Position numbers and translations under genes: made by a program
Shown: piece by piece, positions 9,520-20,098 of the stretch
Position numbering within the stretch: position 1 is the first letter of the stretch
Layout: every line of letters starts with the position of its first letter
DNA from: Locusta migratoria
Lineage: Eukaryota > Arthropoda > Insecta > Orthoptera > Acrididae
Assembly: GCA_026315105.1 (NCBI GenBank)
Contig: CM048755.1
Location: 761,503,301-761,567,300 of the forward strand
Length of the DNA: 64,000 bases
Reading direction: 5' to 3'
The notes under the pieces: generated by a model
Seen by the model: the letters and a program-made list of their open reading frames with translations, nothing else
The model's database searches: none
What the model was told of the DNA's origin: nothing

Positions 9520-11450
9520 GCTCCAGGAGGAGGGACCGAACTAGTAAGGCAATCGTATGACCTGATCTGGGGCTACGCTGATGGGGGCGGACGATCACAT
9601 CAGAAAATAGAAGACGACGGTTCGGGTGGCCTGGGGAGCAATATATGTCGACTGCATAAGCTGCGAGCAGGTGTTGGCGGCGGATCCACAAAGGTGGGAT
9701 CCCAGCCTCCACTAGTAAACTGTTCACTGGGCTGGTGCGGAAAGCACCCGTTGTGATGCGAACCCCACAGTTGTGAATGGGGTCCAGTAGGTGCAGTGCT
9801 GAAGGTGCCACAGACCCATAGGCAATGCACCCAAAATCGAGACGGGGCTGCATCAGTGCCGTGTAAAGCCGCAACAGCGTCGAGAGGTCAGCACCCCAGG
9901 TCGTATGACCCAGGTGGCGGAGAAAGTTGAGACGCCGTCAGCACTTCTGTTTCAGCTGACGAATGTGGGGAAGGCACGTCAGCTGGGCATCAAAGACCAG
10001 TCCTAAAATCGATGCTTGTCTACTATGGTCAGTAGTTCGTCGTTAAGATAAAGTTCAGGGTGAGGGTGAATTTTCCTACGCCAACAGACGTGCATCACTC
10101 TGGTCTTGGTGGCAGAAAACTTAAAGCCATGGGTAAGCGCCCAAGTCTGCACCTTCCAAATAGCGCCTTGCAACCTACACTTGGCAACTTGCGTGCTGCA
10201 GGAACTAAAAGAGATACAAAAGTCATCAGCATAAAGAGAAGGGGAGGCCGACGATCGAACCGCTATCGCTAAACCGTTGATGGCAACTAAAAATAATGGA
10301 ACGCTTAAAACAGAGCCCTGAGGAACGCCGTTTTCCTGGATATGAGAGTTGTTCAGGGAGGCACCAATTTGGACACAAAAGGTACAGACAGCTAAAAATT
10401 GTGAATAAAAATCGGTAGGGAGCCACAGAGGCCCCAGTCATGTAAAGTGTTGAGGATGTGTCGTCGCCAGGTTGTATCATATGCTTTGTGCATATCAAAG
10501 AAGACGGCAACAAGGTGGTGGCGCTGGGTAAAGGCTGTGCGGATTGCAGGCTCGAGGTACACCAGATTGTCGGTGGTAGATCGACCCCGGCGAAAACCGG
10601 CCTGGCATGAAGCCAATAATCCCTGAGTCTCAAGAATCCAACACAACTGCTGACTGACCATCCGCTACAACAGTTTACGTGGAACGTTAGTCAGGTTAAT
10701 GGGCTGAAAGCTATCCAGGGAAAGAGGATGTTTGTTGGGTTTAAGCTCTGGGATAATGATACTCTCCTCCCATTGTGACAGGAAAACACCATCACACCAA
10801 ATACGGATATAGACTGCAAGAAGATTATGCCGACTATATGCTGAGAGATGCTTACGCATTTGCCTATGGATACTATCAGGCCCAGGCGCCGGGTCAGAAC
10901 ATTATTGAAGAGCACTGAGGAGCTCCCACTCAGTAAAATGAGTGTTGTAAGTTTCAGAGCGGTGGGTAGTAAAGGAGAGAGACTGGCGTTCTACCCTCTC
11001 TTTCAATGTACGGAAGGCCGGTGGATAATTTGCAGAGGCAAAGGCACGAGCATAATGCTCAGCAAACATCTCTGCATGCGTACATATAACTTCATTTTTG
11101 GAGATCCCAGGGATTCCCGCTGGCGTCTGTAATCCCTGTAGCCGCCTGATTTTACTCCAGACCTGTGAGGCTGAGATACCCGTCCCAATAGTGGAAACGT
11201 ACCTCTCCCACCACTCCTGTTTCCGTCTTCTTATTAACTGGCGAGCACGAGCGCGAAGCCGTTTAAAATTAATGAGGTGCTCCTGAGAGGGGTGCCGTTT
11301 GTATCGCTGTAAGGCCCGCCTGCGGTCTTTAATGGCCTCAGCGACCTCCGGCGACCACCACGGCACTGTCTTACGCCGTGGGCATCCTGATGAATGCAGA
11401 ACGGTAGCTTCTGCAGCAGAAATAATAGAACGTGTGGCGCTCTCGACCAT
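9520..11450 (-). pseudogene. Reverse transcriptase of I-clade LINE A2
   Basis: The RT blocks appear in order on the minus strand: an NLTNVPRKLL-type block near 10680, QAGFRRGRSTTDNLVYLEPA near 10570, VAVFFDMHKAYDTTWRRHIL near 10480, ENGVPQGSV near 10330, and the catalytic YADDF at 10222-10233. The thumb and a LDFGCIAYGS block follow near 9830. The Ala-Tyr-Asp-Thr-Thr-Trp and Asn-Gly-Val-Pro-Gln-Gly signatures fit the I/Nimb group. A coiled linker with WW and many Arg residues precedes RT at 11.0-11.5 kb. At least four frameshifts or stops break the frame. Confidence 0.8.
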
Positions 11451-12200
11451 CACATCGATATTCTCGAGTGGGGGAGGGCCAACGATGGCAGCAGAAGCAT
11501 AGTCTTCCCAGTTAGCATTGTGCAGAACCCACCTGGGTTGGCGTGCTGGGGACTCGCATTGTGGGAGTGGCAAAAACATGGGGAAATGGTCACTGCCACA
11601 CAAGTCATCATGGGCTCTCCAGTGAACAGATGGTGGAAGCTGCGGCTGCAGATGGATATATCAATGGCCGAAAATGTGCCATGCGCCACACTAAAATTTT
11701 TCGGAGCATCTGTATTTAAGAGGAAGAGGTCGAGTTGAGTTGGTAAATCCTCGACAACCATGCCATGACCAGAGATTGTAGAACCACCCCACAAGGGACT
11801 GTTGGCATTAAAGTCGCCCAACAGTAAGAAAGGTAGGGGTAGTTGAGCTACGAGTGCAGCCGAAACGTTCAGAAATACGTCACCACCTGGCAGCAAATAG
11901 ATACTGCAGACAGTTAACTCCTGTGTGGTCCTCACCCTGACAGCCACTGCTTCTAATGGTGTTCGAAGGGTCACAGGTTCACTATACACAGAGGTGAGGA
12001 CGTACACACGCACTCCACCTGAGAGCCTGTCATGTGTGCTACAATTGCAGTAAAATCCCTTGTAGCCATGAAGGGCAGGGGCCCGCATTGTTGGAAATCA
12101 GGGTGCCTGGAGAGCAATGCAGAAAGCAAGTGTCGTTCTCAGAAGCTGGTGTAGCTCAGCCAGGTGGGGTAAGAAACCACCGCACTTCCACTGGAGGATG
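11450..12200 (-). pseudogene. Apurinic-type endonuclease domain of I-clade LINE A2
   Basis: The open stretch at 11450-12088 (minus) reads a Gly-Gly-Val β-strand block, then LLLGDFNANSPLWGG (catalytic Asp and Asn of the endonuclease) and continues in another frame to GSDHFPMFL (catalytic Asp-His) near 11590. The N-terminal block that should contain Gln-Glu-Thr-Trp is damaged: the position reads LQAP followed by a stop near 12085. This domain nicks target DNA in intact relatives; here it is broken. Confidence 0.8.
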
Positions 12201-12221
12201 AGAGTGGTTGTGTGCGGTGGG

Positions 12222-13740
12222 CTATAACTCAGCATCACTTGCATCCACCGGTGGAGGTTTGTCATCTAGATTGTCCGTTTTGTCGAGGGAGTCTCCGAAA
12301 GCGAGGTCCTCTGGTGACTCAAGAATCTCCACCTCATCTTCAAAAGTAGAGGCAGAGGTGGAAGGGATTGGTGGCACGGAAGCCACCGTGGTCTCCAGTG
12401 TGGTGTCCTTCTTTTGCATTAGATTACCCCTCCGTTCCCTTGGGGGCTTCGCTGGTGGTAGGTGCTTCTCAGACTCAGCCACAGGGAGTGAGGAGGAGCG
12501 CTAAACCCTGCGACCAGCAGTCTGCGGGCGCGCCTGCTGCTGGTTAGTGTCGATATTGACACTGGCAGAAGTAAGTGTCCCAAGGGACCCCTTCCGTGTG
12601 AGGGAAGCCGGAGAGGGTTGACCTTTCTCTGGCAGAGAGGTGGCAGCTGAACCCGAGGCTTTTGCCTTGGGAGCTGTAGAAGGATAACCCCCAACCACTG
12701 CGAGGGCAGGCTTAGGTTGGCGGCCCTGGGGGCCCACAGGAACAGATGAAGTAGGAAATACGGCCGCCAAGGAGAGTGGCGACGATGTTACTGCTGCGAA
12801 CTAGTTGTTCATAGTAACAGGGTGCAACGGTCAAATTTTTTCTTCGCCTCATTACATGATATACGGTACAGGTTTTTATACTCTGTAATTTTCCCCTCCC
12901 GTTGAAGTGCGGGGCATTGCGACGAGCAGGGAGGATGGTTCTGACCACAATTGACGCAGATGGGAGGCGGTGTGCATGGGGCGCCCGGATGTGCTGGACG
13001 CCCACAGTCCCTACATGTAGCACTGGAAGTGCAACGGGAAGACATGTGGCCGAACTTCCAGCATTGAAAACATGTATTAGGCGGAGGAATATAAGGCCGC
13101 ACGTCACAACGGTAGATCATCACCTTGACCTTTTCAGGCAATGTATCACCCTTAAGAGCCAAGATGAAGACACCTGTAGCGTTCCTATTATCCTTTGGAC
13201 CCCTATGGCCGCGCTGGAAAAAATGAACTCCTCGTCATCAAGGTTCGCCCTTAGCTCGTCGACGGTCTGCAGCAACAAATGTCTATGGAAAATTACACCC
13301 TGGACCATAATCAGGGACTTGTGGGGAGTAATGGTCCCTGCAACGTCACCCAGTTTGTCACAGGCGAGTAGCACCCGTGACTGGGCAGGAGATACTATGT
13401 GGACTAAAACAGAACCTTTGCGCATTTTAGATAGTGACTCCACTTCCCCAAACCTGTCCTCCAGATGATCTACAAAGAACTGACGCCTGCTCTCTGAAAA
13501 TGAGTCCCCATCAGTCCTGCTGCAAACGAGATATCTCGGGGAATATTCTTCACTCTCCTTTTGCGGCCCGACATCCCTCCCAAGGTGCAGCCAGGGAGGG
13601 GAACCTTTGGGGGTCGTACATGGAGGCATTAAAATTTCCTTTCTTTGAGACGGCGGTTGTACGTCCGCCAACATCACCCGACTTTTGTCTCCGCCTCGAT
13701 GCCACTCACTCTGATCAGGGGCTCTCGTCACGGGCGCCAC
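12222..13740 (-). pseudogene. ORF1 (gag-like, CCHC zinc knuckles) of I-clade LINE A2
   Basis: The minus strand at 13740 to about 13350 encodes the N-terminal half with VDHLEDRFGEVESLSKMRKG. The segment at 12809-13162 carries three zinc knuckles: CFQCWKFGHMSSRC, CRDCGRPAHPGAPC and a third CVNCGQNHPPC block. A proline/serine/lysine-rich tail runs to 12222. Intact ORF1 proteins of this type bind the element's RNA. Three frames are needed to read it, so it is a pseudogene. The same architecture appears in B2 (33-34.5 kb) and C2 (46.1-49.6 kb). Confidence 0.8.
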
Positions 13741-14290
13741 CCAGCCACAGCAACGTCACCTGGTGGAATTACCATTGCCGGGAGTCCTGATGCCCCACAG
13801 CGACAAGCATCTACTCCTTGGCTAGCATGAGTAAAATTCAGCTCTGGCATCGATAGAGCCATCCCTGTGTTGTCAGGGGGCTTCAGCCAAGAAGGTACAT
13901 GACGACCCCACCACAATGGACTGGCTACCGTGCTCGCTTTCTAGCGGTATGTGAACCATCATAAATGAGAGTGCTGGGATATCAGTGCACAATGGACGCA
14001 ACTTGCACAGAAAAGGAAATGGCGTGCCCAATGGCAGAATAGAAGCCGCAGTTGTAAGTCCATTCCATGATGGGTGCATAAGATGACATGGCACGAGAAT
14101 TACATGTTGCACCATGTAAGGTGTCCTTCCCCAAATGGATCGCTCTTCAGAATAATTTAGAGAAATGGAAAATCAAACCCACATAGGGGACCACAGATGT
14201 ATAGCCGAAACGTATGAGGACTCGTTTTAGTCGCCTCTTACGTCAGGCAGGAATACCGCAGGCCTATTCTTACCCCCGAAGCCACAGGGG
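13741..14290 (-). other. 5' untranslated region of LINE A2
   Basis: No ORF with recognisable domains is present. The distal end has ggcctgcggtattcctgcct and aggcgactaaaacgagtcc on the minus strand, and the element begins near GACCCCCTGTGG at about 14290. Directly to the right, reading in the other direction, the Penelope-like frame starts. Confidence 0.6.
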
Positions 14291-15060
14291 GTCAATCCAC
14301 CCGAATATTCAGTTCACTATGGAGGTGGAAAAGAATGGCTGTCTTCCTTTCTGTGATGAGTTGGTCAAAAGGAAGGTTGATGGTACATTGGGACATTCTG
14401 TTTATATGCAGCCTACTCACACTGATTTGTATCTGCGAGCTGATAGTTGTCACCATCAAGCTCAGCGTGAAGGAGTACTTCGTACCTTGGTTCACAGGGC
14501 AGATGTCATTTCAGACCATGAAAGTTTGTTAGCTGGGTTGTCCCATCTCGAGGACATCTTTGTCAGAATGGTTATAGTGAGAGACAGGTAAAACGTGCAT
14601 TACGCTATCAGGCTTCTGTGCAATGGGTGAGTGACGACGACAGTAATGAAGTGGCACCTAAATCTATGGCCTTTTTGCCTTACACGAAGAAGCAATTCCA
14701 ACAAGATTGGTCGCATTTTGCTGAAATATGATGTGAAATGTGTTTTTCGAGCACCTCCTAAGATAAAGGCCCTTTTGGGGTCCGTAAAGGATGATCTTGG
14801 TTTGCGTAAGGCAGGTGTATGTCGTACTCCTTGCAGTTGTGGCATGTCATATATTGGTCATACAATCACGACTGTGGAAGACCGGTGTACTGAACATAAA
14901 CGTTACACGCGCTTACAACAGCCAAACAAATCCGCCGTTGCAGAACACTGTCTTGACACCGGTCATCCTATGAAATACAACAACACGGAGATTCTGGAAT
15001 GCACTTCCACCTATTGGGATAGTCTTCTTAAGGAAGCTGTTTAAACTAGCAAGCGACCTT
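14291..15060 (+). pseudogene. Penelope-like element: end of reverse transcriptase and GIY-YIG endonuclease
   Basis: The plus strand begins at SIHPNIQFTMEVEKNGCLPF and continues through LGHSVYMQPTHTDLYL (late RT blocks) to 14591. After a frame change, 14631-15044 reads KIGRILLKYDVKCVFRAPPK, then the GIY-YIG nuclease region with AGVCRTPCSCGMSYIGHT, EDRCTEHKRYTRL and SAVAEHCLDTGH. The Tyr-Ile-Gly motif, the Arg and the late Glu of the nuclease can be read. The RT palm is absent on this side. The left edge is the 5' end of LINE A2, so either A2 landed in this element or the element is 5'-truncated. Confidence 0.88.
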
Positions 15061-15430
15061 GTAAACAGAGATGGTGGTTTTTGTTTCAATTCTGCTTGGA
15101 ATCCGGCACTGTCTCTCGTCAAAAAACAGAGGCACAATATTAATTCTGCCTTTTGATTCACCTGTTGATTAACAGACACTATCGATATTTTGATGTTTGG
15201 TCATCATTGGTTGTGTTTGAAACTGCAGTGACTTGTACTGTGTATCTTCCTTGTTTAGCCTTTGCAAACCGAGGTATTAAATACCCTAGCACATTGCCTC
15301 CTTGAGTGCAGTTGTGCCTTGAGAATGGCAGGGTGTTCTCCTGCCGAAATATCGGCGGTTGTCGACGTCATCCGGCAACATACCCGTAAGTTGTTTGAAC
15401 ATTTATTCAGGTTGTCCGCATAGGAATTCG
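15061..15430 (+). other. 3' untranslated tail of the Penelope-like element
   Basis: This stretch follows the GIY-YIG frame and has no ORF. It includes aatggcagggtgttctcctg and ccgaaatatcggcggttgtc, a block I associate with 3' regions of such elements in insects, and ends near ttgtttgaacatttattcag. A possible ribozyme relic lies inside. Confidence 0.5.
15320..15352 (+). ncRNA. Possible decayed hammerhead ribozyme core
   Basis: GGCAGG (15327-15332) and CCTGCC (15340-15345) form a 6-bp stem with a 7-nt loop, followed directly by GAAA (15346-15349). Penelope-like elements are known to carry hammerhead motifs with CUGANGA, stem II, GAAA. Upstream, where CUGANGA is expected, the sequence is cttgagaat, so the core is altered in this copy. 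The call rests on layout, not on a complete consensus. Confidence 0.3.
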
Positions 15431-15696
15431 AACCACCTTTTTGTTCGAAACATAGTCAAGGTTGTTAAATAAAACCAACATCTCTGGTTAACTCGTTACG
15501 AGAAAATTCGTGAAAACATACATTGAAAAATATTGGTTTTTAGTTCCAGTGTAACAACAAACGAGTGTATCCTGCTAAATACAACCTATGTTTTGAACAG
15601 AGGCAGTGTGTCATTGAAATAGTTTTAATGGAATTGTCTACACAATGGGAGAGGCCACAAGCTTCATATGATCAACCTGACTTCTACTCTCCTGGG

Positions 15697-16145
15697 TTTT
15701 GCGTCCCACTGCCGCCGGTTGTCCTAGGTGTCGGTGGACGAGAAGAGAGAGAGACCTTCACAGGGAAATAGGATGCACGCGTGAGCGGGTACAGAGTCTG
15801 AGGTGACCAGCCAGTGGGACAGCAGAAACTAGAAACACTGAACTAGATTAGTACAATGTATGTATCTTGTAGAAATATTATAGTAGTTAACTTTTATAAG
15901 TTTCATGACTGCAGATTAGTGTAATGCTGATACATAGTTTCACTAGGTAGCGGTCTGCCTACTGCTGAGAGTCTGTTCTAGTGCCTGTCCTATTGCCAAG
16001 TGCCCGATCCTGTTAAGTGGTGGCCACGAGCGGAGTTGCAGCAGAGGGCGCTCGTGGCTGACGTCGAAAGAACGCCGCGCCGTGCTTGCATGGAGGCGCG
16101 CGGCGAAAGTACGTGGCGCGCACTTCAGACCTGTGTGACACCACA
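15697..16145 (-). repeat. 3' LTR of gypsy copy B
   Basis: Its length of 449 bp is identical to the 5' LTR at 37275-37723. In sense it starts TGTGGTGTCACACAGG and ends in gacgcaaaa. It is preceded by a polypurine tract and followed by the CTGGG duplication. Confidence 0.9.
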
Positions 16146-16164
16146 CCCCTCCCCCCCCTCCCCC
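16146..16164 (-). other. Polypurine tract of gypsy copy B
   Basis: The plus strand reads cccctcccccccctccccc immediately next to the 3' LTR, so the sense strand is an uninterrupted G/A tract, the expected primer for plus-strand DNA synthesis. Copy A has a similar tract before its 3' LTR. Confidence 0.8.
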
Positions 16165-16369
16165 GAAACAGCCTCGCCATCGAGGTATAGGTCTGTGGGC
16201 CACGGCGACGGCACTGGGTGGAGGGCCTGAGCGGGGGCGTTACTGGTTGGACGGGCGTCGTAGCTGAGGCTGGGATCGAGATGCCGTCCGCGTCCCGGTA
16301 TCCACCCGGTATCCCCGGAAAATCCAGAAAAGAGGGGAAGGGCGCACACTTCCGCCCAGAGGGAGCAGG

Positions 16370-17377
16370 TCATCTTCTTCTGAGGTGCGTGGCCCAGACT
16401 AGGGGAGGCGGAGGTACCGGAGCCCCTCTCGGTGATGCAGTCAGCTGCGGCGGCGACGGCGGCGACGGGGACGAGTGCAGTGGAGGCGCGTCGATCTCCA
16501 TTGGGACGACCTCATAGTCCGGTGACGCTCGGCCCGGCGGCGAGCGATGTGGCTGTGCTCCCTGGGAGTAAACTCGGTCTTCAATCAAGAAACCCGAGAC
16601 ACAATTGCGCGGCCTGTGCAGGTGCAACTGGTTTGCGTGGCTCCGCAGCTCCGACCCTTTGGAAGAACGTACAACATACATATTGCAACCGAGCACGCGC
16701 CGACGGGTGCCTGGCATCCATCTTTTGTGGCAAGCAAACACCTTGTACAGCACCGGCGTAGAAACCTGAAAACGTGAAGCGCCATACGAACCGACTTGGT
16801 GCATGGGAGGCTGCAGCAGGTGAAGGAGAGTGCAGTGACGGCGGCTGTGGAGCATCTCGGCAGGAGACGGGCCGTCACGTGGCATGCACCGATACGTAGA
16901 CAGGAAAATTTGAAGAGCTTGCTGCCTGGAGTGCTGACTTTTCATCTTTTCCATGTGAGACTTGAATGTTCCAACGAAACGTTCTGCTTCACCATTGGAC
17001 TGAGGGTGAAAAGGTGCGGTGGTGATGTGCTCAATGCCATCCACACCACAAAACTGTTGAAATTCCGCACTAACTAACTGAGGTCCAGTGTCACTGACGA
17101 TAGTTTCAGGCAAACCTTCGATGCAAAACACTGATGATAAGGCACTGATTGTACTAGACGCCATCGTTAAGTTCATGGCAATCACAAAAGGAAACTTGCT
17201 GAAAGCGTCTACAACGATCAACCAGCGCGTATTCCAGAAAGGTCCGGCAAAATCAATGTGTAATCGTTGCCATGGTCCCTTGGGGCGTGGCCAGTCCGAG
17301 AAAGTTTGCGGAGGAGCTGCCTGATCCTCCGCACAAACCGTAAACTGTGACGTCATGTTCTCTATCTGGGCATCCAT
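16370..17377 (-). CDS. pol: Integrase of gypsy copy B (335 codons open)
   Basis: The open minus-strand frame starts in the spacer after the zinc-binding part and reads LHIDFAGPFWNTRWLIVVDA (first catalytic Asp), IVSDTGPQLVSAEFQQF (second Asp), and HPQSNGEAERFVGTFKSHM (catalytic Glu), so the DDE triad can be read. A C-terminal domain with VGSYGASRFQVSTPVLYKV and a Pro-rich tail follow. The HHCC part upstream (17378-17460) is in another frame. Intact relatives join LTR DNA to the host chromosome. It is better preserved than the copy A version (26416-27744), which has a stop in the first block. Confidence 0.88.
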   Translation of the reverse strand: MDAQIENMTSQFTVCAEDQAAPPQTFSDWPRPKGPWQRLHIDFAGPFWNTRWLIVVDAFSKFPFVIAMNLTMASSTISALSSVFCIEGLPETIVSDTGPQLVSAEFQQFCGVDGIEHITTAPFHPQSNGEAERFVGTFKSHMEKMKSQHSRQQALQIFLSTYRCMPRDGPSPAEMLHSRRHCTLLHLLQPPMHQVGSYGASRFQVSTPVLYKVFACHKRWMPGTRRRVLGCNMYVVRSSKGSELRSHANQLHLHRPRNCVSGFLIEDRVYSQGAQPHRSPPGRASPDYEVVPMEIDAPPLHSSPSPPSPPQLTASPRGAPVPPPPLVWATHLRRR

Positions 17378-17399
17378 ACCAACCCATTGGGGTATTGTC

Positions 17400-18266
17400 C
17401 TAACAATACCTTAAAGTCGTTGATGCAGGAGACGTAAGACTTCTTGCTGCAGGGAACGAGGAACAATCACTCTTGTTTGGTCGTTGTTGGTATGTAACAA
17501 CAGAACACGCTGACGGAAAGAAAATGCACCTCGTTGAAAAATAACGTCGAACCAGAGGCCGCCCAATGTCTTTGGCTCTTGCAGGCCACCCAGAGCGAAC
17601 AAAACGTGCATCCGCAGCTGTTTCCTGTGCAACCCGACGAGAGTTCAACGGGAAGTCGGCGACAGCGGAAGCATCTCTAGAGTCTATATGACAACATGCC
17701 ATTTCTGAGGAATCAAATGACACATCCTGGCGAACCGGAAGTCGGGAAAGTGTGTCCGCATTGGCATGATTAGTGATATGTCGGTACAAATTATCATACT
17801 GATAATTTGAGAATATCAAGGACAATCTCTGAAGCTTTTGTGCCGTTAATGGTGGAATTGGCTCTGTGGGTGAGAACAACGACGTGAGAGGCTTGTGGTC
17901 AGTCAACAAATAGAATTTTCTGCCATAGAGATAATTATGAAACTTTGTAACGCCATCAATCTGACTGTAATTCTGTTTCGTTGGCGTCAGTAGGTTGGAT
18001 GCAACGGCAATAGGGCGATCGGGAGATCCAATACGATGTGACAATGCTGCACCCAGACCATAAGAAGAGGCATCCACTGCCAGCACTGCAGGCTCCTGTG
18101 GGTCAAAGGGAATCAAACATACATCACTGAGTAGTGCAGACTTTAATTTTTCAAAGGCAACCTGCCAAACTTTAGATCATACAAAAGGAACATTCTTCCT
18201 ACGTAAGTGATCCAGCAATCTGAGAGGCATCGGGAATAAATCTGAAATAATAATTAAGCTTTCCCA
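17400..18266 (-). pseudogene. pol: RNase H and connection domain of gypsy copy B
   Basis: The minus frame at 17400-18116 reads LAVDASSYGLGAALSHRI (catalytic Asp), FYLLTDHKPLTSLFSP (second Asp) and NHANADTLSRLPV, the usual gypsy RNase H blocks. A segment around the third acidic residue is shortened (SQIDGVTKF where copy A has SQIEKEALAIIYGVTKF). The end of RT (18117-18266) precedes it with a stop. At 18266 copy B is interrupted by copy A and resumes at 28321. Confidence 0.82.
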
Positions 18267-18271
18267 TTACT

Positions 18272-18756
18272 TGTAGTGTTGCACAAGTCCAAAGTGCGCG
18301 CCACCTACTTTCGCCGCGCGCCGCCATGCACGCACGGCGCGGCGTTCTTACGACGTCAGCCACGAGCGCCCTCTGCGACAACTCCGCTCGTAGCCACCAC
18401 TGAACGACATTGTTCACTTGGGACTGAGATAGGAACCAGTTAACACTTCGAAATCAGATAGGCATCACTGAAAACTTGACTATTGGATAGGCACTAGGCA
18501 GGCCTCTTAGCTCAACTATGTATCAGCATTCTGCAGTACTGAGATATGTTAAAGTTAAGTGTTGTATAAGTGCTGTGCAATATATATCTCGATCTAATTT
18601 ACTCTAGTGTTTCTAGTTTCTGCTGTCCTACTGGCTGCTCCCCTCCGTACCTGCACAAGCGTACTACCTTTATTCCTGTGTCGGTCTTCCTACTCGGCCA
18701 CCGACACCTACGACGGAAATGAGACACAAAAGCGGCGACAAGGCTGGGACACAATA
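18272..18756 (+). repeat. 5' LTR of gypsy copy A
   Basis: Starts TGTAGTGTTGCACAAG and ends gctgggacacaata. It matches copy B LTRs but extends about 25 bp further at its 3' end; that extension (agcggcgacaaggctgggac) resembles the primer-binding leader of copy B. Confidence 0.88.
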
Positions 18757-18775
18757 ATGGCGACGAGGAGTGATA
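18757..18775 (+). other. Primer-binding site of gypsy copy A
   Basis: aTGGCGACGAGGAGTGATA follows the LTR directly. It is similar to the site of copy B (TGGCGACGAGGATGGG). Confidence 0.65.
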
Positions 18776-18978
18776 GACGAACCTTGGACCAGCAGCCAGA
18801 CAGCAGCAGTCGTTGCACGCAGAAATTGCTCCCGCTCACCCACCCTTGTTGTAAGATTTTTGGGGGAACATTTTCAGTTACGTGTTTTGTGGACTTTTTT
18901 GTTGCAGAGCGTCCTCTTTCATATTGCATTTGTGTTTTGTTATAAGTTACTTGTATGCACGGCGCCTAATCGGTCAGT

Positions 18979-20098
18979 ATGGCCGCTAACCCGAATCCAA
19001 ACTTAATGGAAACTATTCAGTTACAGAAGGCGCAAATCACACAACTCCTGCAAGCAGTGTCCCAGCCAACGGCGCAAGAAGCTAACCAACAACAACAGCC
19101 GCCGGTTCAGCAGCCCACACCTGCCGCCGCAATGCTTCCTACGTTTCGCCAGTACAACGAACGTGAGGAAGAATGGAGTGATTATCTGGCGCAGATTCAA
19201 GAACTCGTTGCGGCTCATCAAATAACAGGTCTGACAATAAAACACTTCTTTCTCGCCGTAGCACAAAGACTTTCGTGTTGCTGCAGAAATTATTCCCCCA
19301 CGCATCTCCTCATGATCTAGAATTCGATCAAATTGTAGATGCACTGAATGCTTATTATCAGAGAAAAGTTCTCGTAGCTGCGGCTCGGTACCGATTTTTC
19401 AGACTTAAAAAATTACCTGAGCAGTCACACCAGGAATGGATCACTGAGTTGAAGGGCTTAACCCGCAAATGTAAATTTACTTGCTCTTGTGGACTTTCTT
19501 ATAGTGATGTGATGTTGCGAGATGCAATTACGCAGAACATTCAGGACCCCAGAATTAGAGCAGCAATTCTAAAACAGTCTGACCCTTCATTAGACAGTGT
19601 ACTGCAGTTTATAGAAGTGCATGATAATTTTGACTTAACAGATGTAGAAATGCAAAGCCACAGTGTAAATTCAGTGCGCCGCAACGGACGCTTTCGTAGT
19701 TACAGTTCTCAGTATAGCACTAGTGATTCTTTAAATTCTACCGGCCGTGCTGAACAGACAGTGTAAAAGTGCAACACAAAGGTCGCCCCGTCGTGTTAGA
19801 AACAGTAATTTGAATAACGGGCGCCAACGTTCATTTCAGGAAAATGTTCGTAAGTCTTGCCCTCAGTGTGTACCTCGCCATAAGAGTGCGCAATGCCCTA
19901 TCCGCAACACAACCTGTTATCAATGTGGCAAATCGGGACATGTACAGTCTGTGTGTATGCAAATTAAAAACTCAAAGAACGGTCCTGTTAGAAAAAATGC
20001 TTCGCACAGTGCACGGACAGGTCATACTGTAAATGTCATACACGCTGTGGATTTGGACAGTGTTTCTCTTGATTCTAAAGTGCAAAACAATTTTTCTG
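18979..20098 (+). pseudogene. gag: Gag of gypsy copy A (capsid and zinc-knuckle nucleocapsid)
   Basis: ATG at 18979 opens MAANPNPNLMETIQLQKAQI and a Gln-rich stretch, then LPTFRQYNEREEEWSDYLAQ (to 19320). A frameshift near 19275 leads to the capsid core at 19275-19766 (FDQIVDALNAYYQRKVLVAA). A second shift leads to the nucleocapsid with CYQCGKSGHVQSVC (CX2CX4HX4C) near 19916-19957. At 20098 the Jockey LINE interrupts it and the frame resumes at 24136. Gag would form the particle and bind element RNA. Three frames mean it is inactive. Confidence 0.88.

Larger units (their letters stand above)
8992..14290 (-). mobile_element. I-clade non-LTR retrotransposon A2, 3'-truncated
   Basis: A minus-strand LINE with the I-group order: ORF1 with CCHC knuckles (12.2-13.7 kb), then ORF2 with endonuclease (11.5-12.2 kb), reverse transcriptase (about 9.5-11.5 kb) and RNase H (to 8992). 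The 3' end is replaced by a Penelope-like element inside RNase H. The 5' untranslated region carries gtattcctgcctgacgtaag and aggcgactaaaacgagtcct, sequences I associate with arthropod LINE 5' ends. All open frames are interrupted. Confidence 0.85.
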
